A DNA stretch of 59,106 bases from an uncultured Collinsella sp. (GTDB lineage Bacteria; Actinomycetota; Coriobacteriia; Coriobacteriales; Coriobacteriaceae): contig UQHW01000011.1 in assembly GCA_900540935.1 (NCBI GenBank), forward strand, positions 1 to 59,106, written 5' to 3'. The notes under the pieces are model-generated. The model was not told where the DNA came from, made no database searches, and saw nothing but the letters and a program-made list of their open reading frames with translations. Made by a program: the position numbers and the translations under genes. Within the stretch, counting starts at the first letter, position 1, and each line of letters starts with the position of its first letter. This document shows, piece after piece, positions 27,511 through 36,290 of the stretch.

Positions 27511-27990
27511 ATGTTTAGGCCCTTACGTCGAAAGAAACGCGCCATCACCGACGAGGAAGCGCGCAAACTGCTCGCCACCTGCAAGCGCGGCGTCTTTGCC
27601 GTCAACGGCGACGATGGCTACCCGTACGCCATTCCCGTCAACTACTTCTTTGACGCCGAGCACGACAAGATTTATTTCCATGGCGCCAAGGCCGGCCACA
27701 AGGTCGACGCACTCAAGCGCGATGACAAGGTCTGCTTTACCGTTTACGGCAACGAGTGGTACCAGGACGGCGACTGGGCTCCCTACGTTATGAGCACCGT
27801 GGTCTTTGGCCGCTGTCGCCTGGCGAATGACACCCCCGCGTTTATCGAGGACAAAGTCCGCCAGCTCGCCCTTAAGTACTACCCTTCTGCCGAAGAAGTC
27901 GAAGAGGAAATCGCCAAAGACATCAAGGGCGTCCAGCTTTACGAGATTTCGATTGAGCATCTTTGCGGTAAGCAGATTCAAGAAAAGTAA
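27511..27990 (+). CDS. NimA-like flavoprotein (pyridoxamine 5'-phosphate oxidase family)
   Basis: A 159-residue FMN-binding split-barrel protein. The segments ARKLLATCKRGVFAVNGDDG and YPYAIPVNYFFD lead into IYFHGAKAGHKVDALKRDDKVCFTVYG, the typical pattern of NimA/Pyridox_ox_2 proteins. Relatives include 5-nitroimidazole reductases, but most members have unknown substrates. I chose the ATG at 27511 because AAAGGAAG lies 10 bp upstream. It follows the hybrid kinase closely and may be co-transcribed, though no functional link is known. Confidence 0.85.
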   Translation: MFRPLRRKKRAITDEEARKLLATCKRGVFAVNGDDGYPYAIPVNYFFDAEHDKIYFHGAKAGHKVDALKRDDKVCFTVYGNEWYQDGDWAPYVMSTVVFGRCRLANDTPAFIEDKVRQLALKYYPSAEEVEEEIAKDIKGVQLYEISIEHLCGKQIQEK

Positions 27991-28018
27991 GCCTCAAGAA
28001 CAGGCGTCACAAATGGCA

Positions 28019-28058
28019 ATATGGCCCGGTTCCAACCCACCTTGGAACCGGGCCATAT
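28019..28058. terminator. Strong terminator hairpin between convergent genes
   Basis: A perfect 17-bp stem (ATATGGCCCGGTTCCAA and its complement) has a 6-nt loop. It is placed between the NimA-like gene and the hybrid kinase at 28061. It lacks a long T tract but is very stable. Confidence 0.7.
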
Positions 28059-28060
28059 GC

Positions 28061-30253
28061 TTATGAAGCGTCGGCGGCTATGTGCGCAAGCGCCTCAACG
28101 AGCTCCTGCGAGCTCACGGGTTTACTCAGGTGCGCGTCCATGCCCGCCTCGCGCGAAAGTCTGCGGTCGTCGGCAAAGGCATTGGCACTCACGGCGATAA
28201 TCGGCGTGGTCGCGGCATCCTCGCGATCGAGCGCTCGAATCTGACGCGTGGCCTCAAGGCCATCGATGCCAGGCATCATGATGTCCATCAACACCACGTC
28301 GTACTCGTGCGGTGCGCTCGCGGCAAACGCCTCAACGGCAGACTCGCCATCCTTAGCATGCGTCACGACGGCACCGGCACGGCTGAGCGTAAACTGCGCG
28401 ATCTCGGCATTCAGATCGTTATCCTCTACGAGCAAAACGCGCAAGCCCTGGAGCGCATCGCCATCGCCCGCATCCGCGCGAACTGCCTGAGGAATCTCGG
28501 AGCGCTTGCATTTCTCGAACGGCAGGCGGATGGTAAACGTCGTCCCCTGCCCCAAGACGCTCGTAAAGCTCATGGTTCCGTCCATAAGCTCCACCAGCTG
28601 TTTTGCGATAGGCGCGCCCAGGCCAGTTCCCGATGAAGCGCCTTCCACCTGCTGCTCCTCGCGGCAAAACGGCTCGTAGAGGTGCTGTTGGAACTCCTCG
28701 CTCATGCCAATACCGTTGTCGGCGATCGTGTATTCATAGACGGGGACGCCATCCGCTGGCTCCACCTCGCGGCACACCAGGCGAACATATCCGCCCTGGC
28801 GGTTGTACTTGACGGCATTACCGGCAATATTGAGCAACAAGCGCTTGAGGTGCGTCACGCTCACCCGCGCATAGGGATGATTAAGCGTCTGCTGGTCGCA
28901 GATAATTGTCACCAGACGCTCCTCGGCCTGGCGCTCCAGAATATCGCGTACCTCGTGGTTGAGGGTCACCAAGTTTGTGGGAACAAGCTCCAGGTCGACC
29001 TGCCCGCTCTCCAGGCGACTCATATCGAGTGCCTCGTTGGCAAGGTCGAGCAGCAGTCCCGATGCCGTCCAGATTTTTGAGCGGCACTCAGTCTGCTTTT
29101 GCAGATCGTCCGCATTGGCGTCGCCAACCTCGACCATGCCGCGAATGCCGTTGATGGGCGTGCGCAGATCGTGGCTCATGCGACGCAGAAACTCCGTCTT
29201 TGCCGAGTTGGCAGACGAGGCCTCACGCGCCGCCTTTGCCAGCTTGTCTCCATAGTCGCGCTCCTGCTGCAGCAAGTCCGTCAAACGTCGACGATCAGCG
29301 CGGCGACGCACCATCACAACAACGGCTATAACACCGCTGTAGAGCGCTAGCACGCCGGCAGCAACAGCCGCGACAACCTCAAAGTAGCGCTGCGCCGAGG
29401 CATAGGTGTACACATAGAATTTGTGCGCTTTTCCAAATGTGCCCAAATACCACTCGCCGTCGGCGTTAACCAATCTGACCTTACCAGCCAGGCATCGATC
29501 CTTAATACCATCGACAATGAAGACGTCCGTCGCAGGCAGATCGAACACGCCCAATACGGTGGGTTCAACGGCATTGGTCGCAACGACCTTGCCGTCGCTT
29601 TCGATCACGATATTGCCGCTATCGATGGTTTCATAGCCTTCGAGCAAACTCTGCAGTTTGAGCGTATTGCTTGCAACCGCCTTCGCGCTCTGATGCCTTA
29701 CCGCGATAACGATACCCTCGCCATCCCGCCGGGTCACGCAACCAATGTCTGCAACCGAATCATCCGAAAGCGTAATGCGGGCGGTATAGGACTTAAGCGG
29801 ATGAGTTGCCACCTCCAGCACGGGCGCTTCCTTGAGATACGTAGCGAGCGACTCGTAGCCCACATCGCCCGTCGAGGACTCGGACACCAAATTGCCCGAT
29901 GCATCCGTCACAATCAGCGCGCTCACGTTGAACTGGTCGGCGTATTGCTCCAGCATGGCGTTATCCACCGAACCGTCGCGCTCCATATCGCGAGCAGCCT
30001 CTCCGGCAATCTCCATAACGCGAATCAGGTTTTTGGTCGCATAGGCGCTGTTGAACGCGTCGTAGGAAAGGCTCTGCGTCGCCACGTAATCGACAACGTC
30101 GGCAAAGCGCTGCTCGGCTTGGGCCGTCGTGTAACCGTAGCTCATCATGCCGGCAACAACCGAGAGCGCTATCCCCAGCAGAGCGACAAGGAGCCATGCC
30201 CCTGTCGAACGATTGCCCCGCTCCTGAGCGGCGTGGTCGGGCGCATCGATCAT
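28061..30253 (-). CDS. Hybrid sensor histidine kinase with receiver domain
   Basis: A 730-residue inner-membrane kinase. Helix 1 (about 19-41) and helix 2 (about 294-316) bracket a roughly 250-residue extracellular sensor domain. HisKA follows with His361 (MSHDLRTPINGI), an HATPase domain with N box NIAGNAVKYN and G box DNGIGM, and a receiver with Asp657 (VVLMDIMMPGIDG). No HPt domain is present. Its ATG overlaps the stop of the binding-protein gene (ATGA), so the two are translationally coupled and the lipoprotein is its likely sensory partner. The kinase core resembles that of the 24664-27468 kinase, which it faces. Confidence 0.9.
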   Translation of the reverse strand: MIDAPDHAAQERGNRSTGAWLLVALLGIALSVVAGMMSYGYTTAQAEQRFADVVDYVATQSLSYDAFNSAYATKNLIRVMEIAGEAARDMERDGSVDNAMLEQYADQFNVSALIVTDASGNLVSESSTGDVGYESLATYLKEAPVLEVATHPLKSYTARITLSDDSVADIGCVTRRDGEGIVIAVRHQSAKAVASNTLKLQSLLEGYETIDSGNIVIESDGKVVATNAVEPTVLGVFDLPATDVFIVDGIKDRCLAGKVRLVNADGEWYLGTFGKAHKFYVYTYASAQRYFEVVAAVAAGVLALYSGVIAVVVMVRRRADRRRLTDLLQQERDYGDKLAKAAREASSANSAKTEFLRRMSHDLRTPINGIRGMVEVGDANADDLQKQTECRSKIWTASGLLLDLANEALDMSRLESGQVDLELVPTNLVTLNHEVRDILERQAEERLVTIICDQQTLNHPYARVSVTHLKRLLLNIAGNAVKYNRQGGYVRLVCREVEPADGVPVYEYTIADNGIGMSEEFQQHLYEPFCREEQQVEGASSGTGLGAPIAKQLVELMDGTMSFTSVLGQGTTFTIRLPFEKCKRSEIPQAVRADAGDGDALQGLRVLLVEDNDLNAEIAQFTLSRAGAVVTHAKDGESAVEAFAASAPHEYDVVLMDIMMPGIDGLEATRQIRALDREDAATTPIIAVSANAFADDRRLSREAGMDAHLSKPVSSQELVEALAHIAADAS

Positions 30254-31119
30254 GACAGGCCCTCCATATTCAAAAATGGCGAAGGGTCATCAAAGTACTT
30301 TGACACCAGACGTTCCATGGTGCCATCGGCAAGCATTTCTTGGTAGGCATGAGTGAGCTTGACGTCGATGCCGCGCGTATCGTTGATATCGAAAGCGGTG
30401 CCCAAACCAACCTTTAGCAGCGGCTCATCCAAAATGCGATATGTCACACCATAGTCTTTTTCGTAGGTGAGGAACGAGGACTCATGCGCGGCGACAGCGT
30501 CGACCAGGCCCTCGACGAGCGCCGGGTTCAGATATGAACCGTCCGAAAAGCTGTAGAGCTCCTTGATCTGCGGAACGTTTTCATTTGTGCGATTGAGCAA
30601 AATGCCCTCGGGCTTGGTGGTGGACTGAACCGCCACGATCTTATCCTCAAGATCGGCAAGCGTGTAGATATCGCTCTGGGGATCGACCGCGACCACCTGG
30701 CGGCTCGCAAGGTACGGGCCGGCCCAACGATATTCGTTTTCGCGACCCGTCATGCTAAAGCTGCCCATGACGCAATCGAGTTCGCCGCTCGCCAGCAGCT
30801 CTTTCTTCTTTTCCCAATCGATCATCTGGTATTTTGGCTTGTAACCAATGCGGGCCAAAGCCTCGGTTAATATCTCGACGTCCAGGCCAACGATATCGCC
30901 GTACTCGTCGGTATACACAAACGGTGGATAGAGGTCACTGCCGACGTTGAGCGTCTTAAGGTTGTCGTCTTTGGCCTGCGAGGCGTCCGGGGCTTTTGAT
31001 GCTGGCGTCGAGGCTTCGTCATTGTGCCCGGAACAGCCGGCCATCGCTATGACAAAGGCGCTCGCCACTGCAAGCGCGACAAACAACGAAATGGCAGCCG
31101 AGCGACGGGGTCTTTTCAT
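30250..31119 (-). CDS. Type-3 solute-binding lipoprotein
   Basis: A 289-residue surface lipoprotein. The signal peptide ends in an AMAGC lipobox (lipid Cys at about 29), followed by a low-complexity linker and a periplasmic-binding-protein fold (about 55-280; YPPFVYTDEYGDIVGLDVEI opens it). Such proteins bind amino acids, but no ABC permease or ATPase is adjacent. Instead the gene overlaps the hybrid kinase by 4 bp, which suggests that it delivers a ligand signal to the kinase rather than feeding a transporter. Confidence 0.9.
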   Translation of the reverse strand: MKRPRRSAAISLFVALAVASAFVIAMAGCSGHNDEASTPASKAPDASQAKDDNLKTLNVGSDLYPPFVYTDEYGDIVGLDVEILTEALARIGYKPKYQMIDWEKKKELLASGELDCVMGSFSMTGRENEYRWAGPYLASRQVVAVDPQSDIYTLADLEDKIVAVQSTTKPEGILLNRTNENVPQIKELYSFSDGSYLNPALVEGLVDAVAAHESSFLTYEKDYGVTYRILDEPLLKVGLGTAFDINDTRGIDVKLTHAYQEMLADGTMERLVSKYFDDPSPFLNMEGLS

Positions 31120-31211
31120 CGAACTCCAGAAGATCCTGTTTACAGACTGAAATGGTTAAAGATAATAGCAAACAAAACCACACGAGTACCCAATGGTTAC
31201 AGACGTTTTGC

Positions 31212-31253
31212 CATGCGGGGCCTTCCGGCCGACTAGGCAGAAGACCCCGCATG
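31212..31253 (-). terminator. Terminator-like hairpin after the MalY-type gene
   Basis: GCGGGG-C-CTTC pairs with GAAG-A-CCCCGC, extended outward by CAT/ATG. On the minus strand it starts 11 bp past the stop codon of 31264-32478. The T run is poor. Confidence 0.6.
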
Positions 31254-31263
31254 CAGCGCACGC

Positions 31264-32478
31264 TTACCGTGCATTAAAAACGTAGCGGTCCAGGCGGTCG
31301 CACGCTTCCCTTACGCGCGAAAGCGGCAGTGCCAGATTCACGCGAATGTGGCAGGGCCCGTGGAACGGGCGGCCGTCCTGATATCCCACGCCTACGCGCG
31401 CCCCCTCGTCGAGCAGCCACTGAATATCACGGCCATGCTCGCGGCACCACTCGGTGCAGTCCAGAAACACCATGTACGTGCCCTGCGGACGCGAATAGGA
31501 CACGCCCTCAAAATGCTCGTCCACGTAATTGCAGAAGTACTCGATATTGCCGGCAAGCACCTGGTTGAGCTCGTCCACCCACTCGTAGCCCTGCGGCTGG
31601 TAGGCACCGATAAGCGCATGCATAGAGAGGACGTTCATCTCGTTGTAGTGGGTCTTGTCGGACACGGCGCACACGCGGTCGCGCAGCGTCTCGTTATAGA
31701 TGATGTGGTAGCTGCCGACCAGGCCCGCCAGGTTGAACGTCTTGCTGGGCGCATAGAGGGCAACCGTGCGCATGCGGGCGTCCTCGCTTACCGACTGCGT
31801 CGGAATATGCTTGTGTCCCGGCAGGATGATATCGGACCAAATCTCGTCCGAAATCACCACGCAATCGTGCTGGCGATAAATGTCCATGGCGCGCTCGATC
31901 TCGTCGCGCTCCCATACGCGGCCGCAGGGATTGTGCGGCGAGCAGAACACCGCGGCATGGATGTGGTTTTGGGCGAGTTTGCGCTCCATGTCCTCAAAGT
32001 CCATGCGCCACACGCCCTGGTCGTCGAGCTTAAGCGGGCTGTGGACAATACGATAGCCCGCGGCCTCGATGGACTTGGTAAAGCCGATGTAGGTAGGGCT
32101 GTGGACCAGCACCGCATCGCCTGGCTGGACATACGCGCGTAGCGTCGACACGACACCGCCCAGCACGCCGTTTTCGTAGCCGATATGCTCCGGCGCCAAG
32201 TCCTCAACGCCGTTGCGACGGCTCTGCCATTCGATGATGCGGTCGAAGTACTCGGGACGCGGATTGAAGTAGCCAAACATGGGGTGCTGAGCGCGCTTGA
32301 TGATGTACTCCTGAACCGTGGGCACCGTGGCGAAGTTCATGTCGGCCACCCACATGGGAATGCGGTCGAAGCCCTCGTCGGGTGCGTTCGGAGCCATACC
32401 GGGGATCTCGCCCCAAGAGTCAACGGCGATGGCATCCATGCCGTGGCGGTCGATAAGCGAGCTAAAGTCGTATTTCAT
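31264..32478 (-). CDS. MalY/PatB-family pyridoxal-phosphate lyase/aminotransferase
   Basis: A 404-residue fold-type I PLP enzyme. The family opening FDRIPMWVADMNF, the SPHNPCGRVW motif, DEIWSDI and the PLP-lysine motif APSKTFNLAGL match MalY/PatB cystathionine beta-lyases. These cleave cystathionine or cysteine to a keto acid, ammonia and a thiol. Length fits (about 390-400). It stands alone. Whether it serves methionine synthesis or cysteine degradation (sulfide release in the gut) cannot be told. Confidence 0.9.
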   Translation of the reverse strand: MKYDFSSLIDRHGMDAIAVDSWGEIPGMAPNAPDEGFDRIPMWVADMNFATVPTVQEYIIKRAQHPMFGYFNPRPEYFDRIIEWQSRRNGVEDLAPEHIGYENGVLGGVVSTLRAYVQPGDAVLVHSPTYIGFTKSIEAAGYRIVHSPLKLDDQGVWRMDFEDMERKLAQNHIHAAVFCSPHNPCGRVWERDEIERAMDIYRQHDCVVISDEIWSDIILPGHKHIPTQSVSEDARMRTVALYAPSKTFNLAGLVGSYHIIYNETLRDRVCAVSDKTHYNEMNVLSMHALIGAYQPQGYEWVDELNQVLAGNIEYFCNYVDEHFEGVSYSRPQGTYMVFLDCTEWCREHGRDIQWLLDEGARVGVGYQDGRPFHGPCHIRVNLALPLSRVREACDRLDRYVFNAR

Positions 32479-32590
32479 GCTGAGCTCCCATGCAAAGCGG
32501 ACTATTTTGGTAGGCGTTATTGTCCACCAGCATGGGCGATTTTGACATGGGGTTTGGCGCTTAATTTGACGGGTTCAGACGAATGACTGG

Positions 32591-33328
32591 TTAGTCTTGC
32601 GCGTCGTTGACGGCGACTACGGTTAGCTGGGTTTTATCGACCGTAAAAGATATGTCGAGCCCAGCATAAGCTAAGTGGTAAACGCGGTTTGGCTCGTGCT
32701 TGCTGCCCGCGCGGCGCGGATCTTGGCAAAGGACCTCGACCAAGCCGGGGAGCTTTGCGGGCGGGACCATATCCTGCAGCGCTTGTGGAAACTCAACATC
32801 GAGCTCTTGCCACGGAGCACCCTCAATCCAGCCGCCGGTCGCATCCGGGTGGCAGTCCGCAAACGGGATGTAGGGCTTGATATCGTAGATGGGCGTGCCG
32901 TCGCGCAGATCGGCCCCCAGCACATGGATGATGGGGCCGTCGTCGGTAAGCTCCACGCGGTCGAGCTTAACGCAGGTGAGCCCGATGGGATTAGGGCGAA
33001 ACGGACTGCGCGTGGCAAAGACACCCACGCGCTCGGCTCCGCCCAGACGCGGCGGACGCACGGTCTTCGACCATTTTGCGTTGGTTCCGGACCTGTCCCG
33101 CGTCTTGGCATCGGCGGCTATGTCCTTAGCCGTGCCGCCGGGCGTTCCGTTTTCGAAGCGCCACAGCAGCCATAGGTGAGAGAAGGAGTCCAGACCCTCA
33201 ACCGCCGCGTTGGAGGCAAATTCCGGCTCAAAGACGATTCGTCCCTGTAGATGAGGCGCCAAAAAGCTGTTGCGCGGAATGCCGAACTTCTGCGGCAGAT
33301 CGGTATGTATGTGTGCAATAGGTTCCAT
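32591..33328 (-). CDS. trmO: tRNA (N6-threonylcarbamoyladenosine-37)-N6-methyltransferase
   Basis: A 245-residue protein with the TrmO/TsaA beta-barrel domain: PIAHIHTDLPQKFGIPRNS at the start, FSHLWLLWRF, and GVFATRSPFRPNPIGLTCV, the SAM-binding core. The C-terminal DIKPYIPFAD block and the SKHEPNRVYHLAY extension follow the E. coli TrmO pattern. It methylates t6A37 of tRNA-Thr. I chose the ATG at 33328; another lies three codons upstream. The start is divergent from the XRE-TipAS regulator with about 140 bp between. Confidence 0.88.
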   Translation of the reverse strand: MEPIAHIHTDLPQKFGIPRNSFLAPHLQGRIVFEPEFASNAAVEGLDSFSHLWLLWRFENGTPGGTAKDIAADAKTRDRSGTNAKWSKTVRPPRLGGAERVGVFATRSPFRPNPIGLTCVKLDRVELTDDGPIIHVLGADLRDGTPIYDIKPYIPFADCHPDATGGWIEGAPWQELDVEFPQALQDMVPPAKLPGLVEVLCQDPRRAGSKHEPNRVYHLAYAGLDISFTVDKTQLTVVAVNDAQD

Positions 33329-33469
33329 GCCGGCCATTGTACGGCATGAAGGTGTGGGGCGTTGCGCGCAATTCTTCGCCGCGGTCCCCCGTCGTGCAAC
33401 CAACGGTTGCTTGGAAGGGTGCCTGCCGCCGCGTATGCTTAAGCTATCAACCAGCAGAAAGGAGCCGCT

Positions 33470-34297
33470 ATGGCCTTTGCAGAAAAGCTCATTGCCATCC
33501 GTCGCGCCCATCACCTTACCCAAGAGCAGCTCGCCGCCAAGCTCTTCGTCACACGCCAGGCCGTTAGCCGCTGGGAGCGCGGCGAGGTCACGCCGGGCAT
33601 CGATATGATGAAACTCATTGCCGCTGTGACCGGAGAGCCACTGTCTCACCTACTCGAAATGCCCGAACACTACTGCCAGAGCTGCGGCATGCTGCTCACA
33701 CCCGATGACTGCGGCACCGATGCCGCGGGTGCCACGACCGACCATTACTGCAAGTGGTGCTACGACCATGGCAAGTACACCTACGAGACCACCATGGAGG
33801 CAATGATCGAGGATTGCGCCCCGCGCCTGGCGCAAAACACCGGCATGTCGCTCGACGAAGCCGTCTCACTCATGGGCGCCGTCCTGCCGCAACTAGAGCG
33901 CTGGCGCACCGTGCAGGAAAACGAGGAGCGCTACGGCGCCGAGGCCCGGGCGCGCTATGGCGATGAAGCCGTCGATGCGGCAAACGAAGCGCTGCTGGAC
34001 ATGGACCCTCAGACATGGAACGACATGAAGGAGCTTGAACGCGCCATTTTGGGCCAGCTCTCGATTGCCATCGGCGATGGCGAACCGGAAGGCAGCGAGG
34101 CTCGCAAGCTCGTCGCGATGCATCGCCGCTGGATTGCTCTCAACTGGGGCAGCGAGCCCCAAGACGAGGCATATCTGGGGCTCGCCCACGGCTACCTCGC
34201 CGACCAGCGCTTCGTAGACTACTACGGCAAGCCTTGCGGTACCGGTGCCACGGCGTTTCTGGTCCAGGCTATCGAGTCGTCGTTGTCTCGCGCTTAG
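33470..34297 (+). CDS. XRE regulator fused to zinc ribbon and TipAS ligand domain
   Basis: A 275-residue three-part protein. Residues 4-60 form an XRE helix-turn-helix (LTQEQLAAKLFVTRQAVSRW). Residues 68-100 form a zinc ribbon (CQSCGML ... CKWCYD) of the 'putative zinc ribbon' family. Residues about 155-270 resemble the TipAS drug-binding domain (WNDMKELERAIL ... YLADQRFVDYYGKPCGTGATAFLVQAI). In TipA, TipAS is joined to a MerR head and binds thiopeptides; here the DNA-binding head is of another family. It may sense a small molecule and regulate trmO or distant genes. The ATG has AAAGGAG. Confidence 0.85.
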   Translation: MAFAEKLIAIRRAHHLTQEQLAAKLFVTRQAVSRWERGEVTPGIDMMKLIAAVTGEPLSHLLEMPEHYCQSCGMLLTPDDCGTDAAGATTDHYCKWCYDHGKYTYETTMEAMIEDCAPRLAQNTGMSLDEAVSLMGAVLPQLERWRTVQENEERYGAEARARYGDEAVDAANEALLDMDPQTWNDMKELERAILGQLSIAIGDGEPEGSEARKLVAMHRRWIALNWGSEPQDEAYLGLAHGYLADQRFVDYYGKPCGTGATAFLVQAIESSLSRA

Positions 34298-34348
34298 ACT
34301 GCAGCGGCTTTGGGTATCTCAATCAAAACACCAACCGATTGGAGACCT

Positions 34349-34594
34349 ATGGCTACAAATCACGAACTCGTGCTGTACGTTATGACCGGATGCCCGTATT
34401 GCATTAAGGTGAAGCGCTTCCTGGCGGATAACGGCGTGACCATCCCCGAGCGCAACATCTCGACCGATGCCGAAGCCGAACAGACACTCATCGCCGTCGG
34501 CGGAAAGCGCCAAGTTCCCTGCCTGTTCATTGATGGCAAACCACTCTACGAGTCGAGCGACATCATCGCGTGGGTACAGAAGAACCTGCTCTAG
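34349..34594 (+). CDS. Glutaredoxin-like protein
   Basis: An 81-residue thioredoxin-fold protein with the dithiol active site CPYC near residues 15-18 (VMTGCPYCIKVKRFL), the cis-proline region RQVPCLFID and the C-terminal ESSDIIAWV. It should reduce disulfides or carry thiol redox signals. I chose the ATG at 34349 because TTGGAGA lies 4-10 bp upstream. It follows the XRE-TipAS gene by 50 bp and may share its transcript. The stop codon is directly followed by an R2 palindrome. Confidence 0.9.
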   Translation: MATNHELVLYVMTGCPYCIKVKRFLADNGVTIPERNISTDAEAEQTLIAVGGKRQVPCLFIDGKPLYESSDIIAWVQKNLL

Positions 34595-34652
34595 TACTCA
34601 TTAGGGACGCACTTAAATGAGTAGTCGTTAAAGAACGTCCCCAATAACTGGT
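34595..34652. repeat. Palindromic repeat R2, copy 3 (degenerate)
   Basis: GTACTCATTAGGGACGCACT pairs with AAGAACGTCCCCAATAACT around TAAATGAGTAGTCGTTA, with several mismatches. It abuts the glutaredoxin stop codon. Confidence 0.75.
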
Positions 34653-34670
34653 CCCCCGCCGAACCCAAAC

Positions 34671-34728
34671 ATGTACGCCAGCATCCAAAGTCGACATTTT
34701 TCGACATCTTTGGATGCTGGCGTACAAC
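34671..34728. repeat. Perfect 19-bp hairpin nested between two R2 repeats
   Basis: TGTACGCCAGCATCCAAAG is matched exactly by its complement across about 17 bp containing TCGACATTTTTCGACA. It lies in the 200-bp gap between glutaredoxin and dus, flanked on both sides by R2 copies. Confidence 0.85.
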
Positions 34729-34740
34729 TTTTTTGCGCAG

Positions 34741-34797
34741 GTAGTCATTGGGGACGTTCTTGAATGACTAGTCGTTAAAGAACGTCCCCAACGACTA
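34741..34797. repeat. Palindromic repeat R2, copy 4
   Basis: GTAGTCATTGGGGACGTTCT and AAGAACGTCCCCAACGACT arms are nearly perfect. The element ends 1 bp before the dus stop codon. Confidence 0.85.
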
Positions 34798-34798
34798 A

Positions 34799-35758
34799 CT
34801 AGCCGTGGAAGCGGGCTATAGGTGCAAGTGGCTGCTCGCGAAAGACGCGCTCGACGGCGGCGCGGTATTCGTCGACCTTTTTGGTCTTGCGCACGATCTT
34901 GTGAACGGTAGCGGGATCGGCGAAGGCGCACTTGGCGTAGAACCACCACTCCTTCATGCGAAAGACCGCATTGCCGCCGATCTCGTCCGCATAGGCTGCA
35001 AACAGCGTGTCGTGGAAGCGCTGCAGCTCGGCTGCCGTGGCCGCAGGACCGCCGGCAACCATGCGAGCCAGCGCAGGGTTCGCGAGCAGGCCACGCCCCA
35101 ACATCACATGGCGCGTGCCGGGATAGGCCTCCACCAGCGCGTCCATATCCTCAAGATCAAAGATGTCGCCGTTGTAGGCCACGGGGAACGGCGCACGCTC
35201 CAGCGTCTCGCCATAAAACTCTTTGCGCGGCGAGCCCGTATAGCGGTCCTTTTGCACGCGCGGATGCACGATTAGCTCTGCCAGCGGCATGCGGCAATAG
35301 AGGTCGAGCACACGCTCATACTCGTCGTCGCTCTGCAGTCCCAGCCTAGTTTTTACCGACACCGGCAATGGCGAGCGCTCGCACACGTCGCTCAAGAACG
35401 CCTCGAGCTCATCCAGATTGCGCAGAAAGCCCGAGCCCTTCCCCTTGGCGACAACCGTACCCGAGGGGCATCCAAGGTTGAGATTGACCTCGCGGTAACC
35501 CATGTCGGCGAGCACCTGCGCCGCCCACACAAACTCCTCCGCGTTTTTGGACATCAGCTGAGGCACCACGTTGAGCCCCCGGTTATTGGCGGGATCGCCC
35601 TCTTTAAACGCTTTGCCGCCAAAGCGGTTGCCTACCCGTGGCGGCGGCAAAAACGGCGTGTAATAACAATCGAGTGCGCCAAAACACTCCGCGTGCACGC
35701 GACGGAACACATGCCCGGTAATCCCCTCCATAGGGGCCAACGATAGAATCATCAACAT
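34799..35758 (-). CDS. tRNA-dihydrouridine synthase family protein
   Basis: A 319-residue FMN enzyme that reduces uridine to dihydrouridine in tRNA. LAPMEGITGHVFRR opens the TIM barrel, NLNLGCPSGTVVAKGKGSGFLRN carries the catalytic Cys (LGCPS), followed by VKTRLG, LIVHPRVQKDRYTG and VAYNGDI for FMN binding. The C-terminal helical domain (MKEWWFYAKCAF) fits. It is a Dus of the bacterial DusB/DusC-like group; the site specificity is not decidable. An R1 palindrome lies just upstream of its start and an R2 palindrome abuts its stop. Confidence 0.9.
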   Translation of the reverse strand: MLMILSLAPMEGITGHVFRRVHAECFGALDCYYTPFLPPPRVGNRFGGKAFKEGDPANNRGLNVVPQLMSKNAEEFVWAAQVLADMGYREVNLNLGCPSGTVVAKGKGSGFLRNLDELEAFLSDVCERSPLPVSVKTRLGLQSDDEYERVLDLYCRMPLAELIVHPRVQKDRYTGSPRKEFYGETLERAPFPVAYNGDIFDLEDMDALVEAYPGTRHVMLGRGLLANPALARMVAGGPAATAAELQRFHDTLFAAYADEIGGNAVFRMKEWWFYAKCAFADPATVHKIVRKTKKVDEYRAAVERVFREQPLAPIARFHG

Positions 35759-35770
35759 CTACTCTCAGAT

Positions 35771-35805
35771 CAATGCGGCAAAGGGGCCGTCCCTTTGTCA
35801 CATGC
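35771..35805. repeat. Palindromic repeat R1, copy 3
   Basis: CAATGCGGCAAAGGGGC and its near-complement GTCCCTTTGTCACATG form the arms. It lies 13 bp upstream of the dus ATG and outside the 185-bp R3 palindrome that precedes the unknown membrane gene. Confidence 0.75.
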
Positions 35806-35885
35806 ATTATGCCTTGTGCTTCAGGCGATTCACAAGGAAGAGGTAACTACTGAACGATGACCATCCTCCAGCCGCACCCCATACA

Positions 35886-36070
35886 ACGAAGGTGAATGGT
35901 TTTCCGCGAAGTGAACGAGTGAAATCGGACCCCCGATGCATCGACACTTTCGGAGAACCATTTCCTGCGGTTTTGTCGCTCAAACCCTGCGGTTTTTGCA
36001 TCCAAAAGTGCGAATGCTTCAGGGGTCCAGAATAGGTCGCTCACTTCTCGGAAAACCATTCATCCTCGAT
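35886..36070. repeat. Long palindromic element R3, copy 2 (185 bp)
   Basis: The outer arms GGTGAATGGTTTTCCGCGAA and their complement at the right end continue through TGAACGAGT, GGACCCCCGA and a GCATCGAC box. The centre has two CCTGCGGTTTT units reading left to right, the same orientation as copy 1. The right boundary is CCTCGA. Beyond it, 36071-36290 shows no recognisable feature before the membrane gene. Confidence 0.85.
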
Positions 36071-36290
36071 TTGCTGGCGCTCACAAACAGTGAGAGGCTG
36101 TCCCACGGCAGCCCCCTTGCGCGTCATTCGCCCCACGAAAGCGGCTCTATGCTCCAAAAACGACGTTCATGATCACGATGACCACCAACACCACGCCGTT
36201 GACACCATGTTTGAACAACAGATACCCTCCACTCATCTATACTCAAGAGCGTGTGCGCGTCGCCCAAAAACGATGAGAGTCGAGGCCCCC

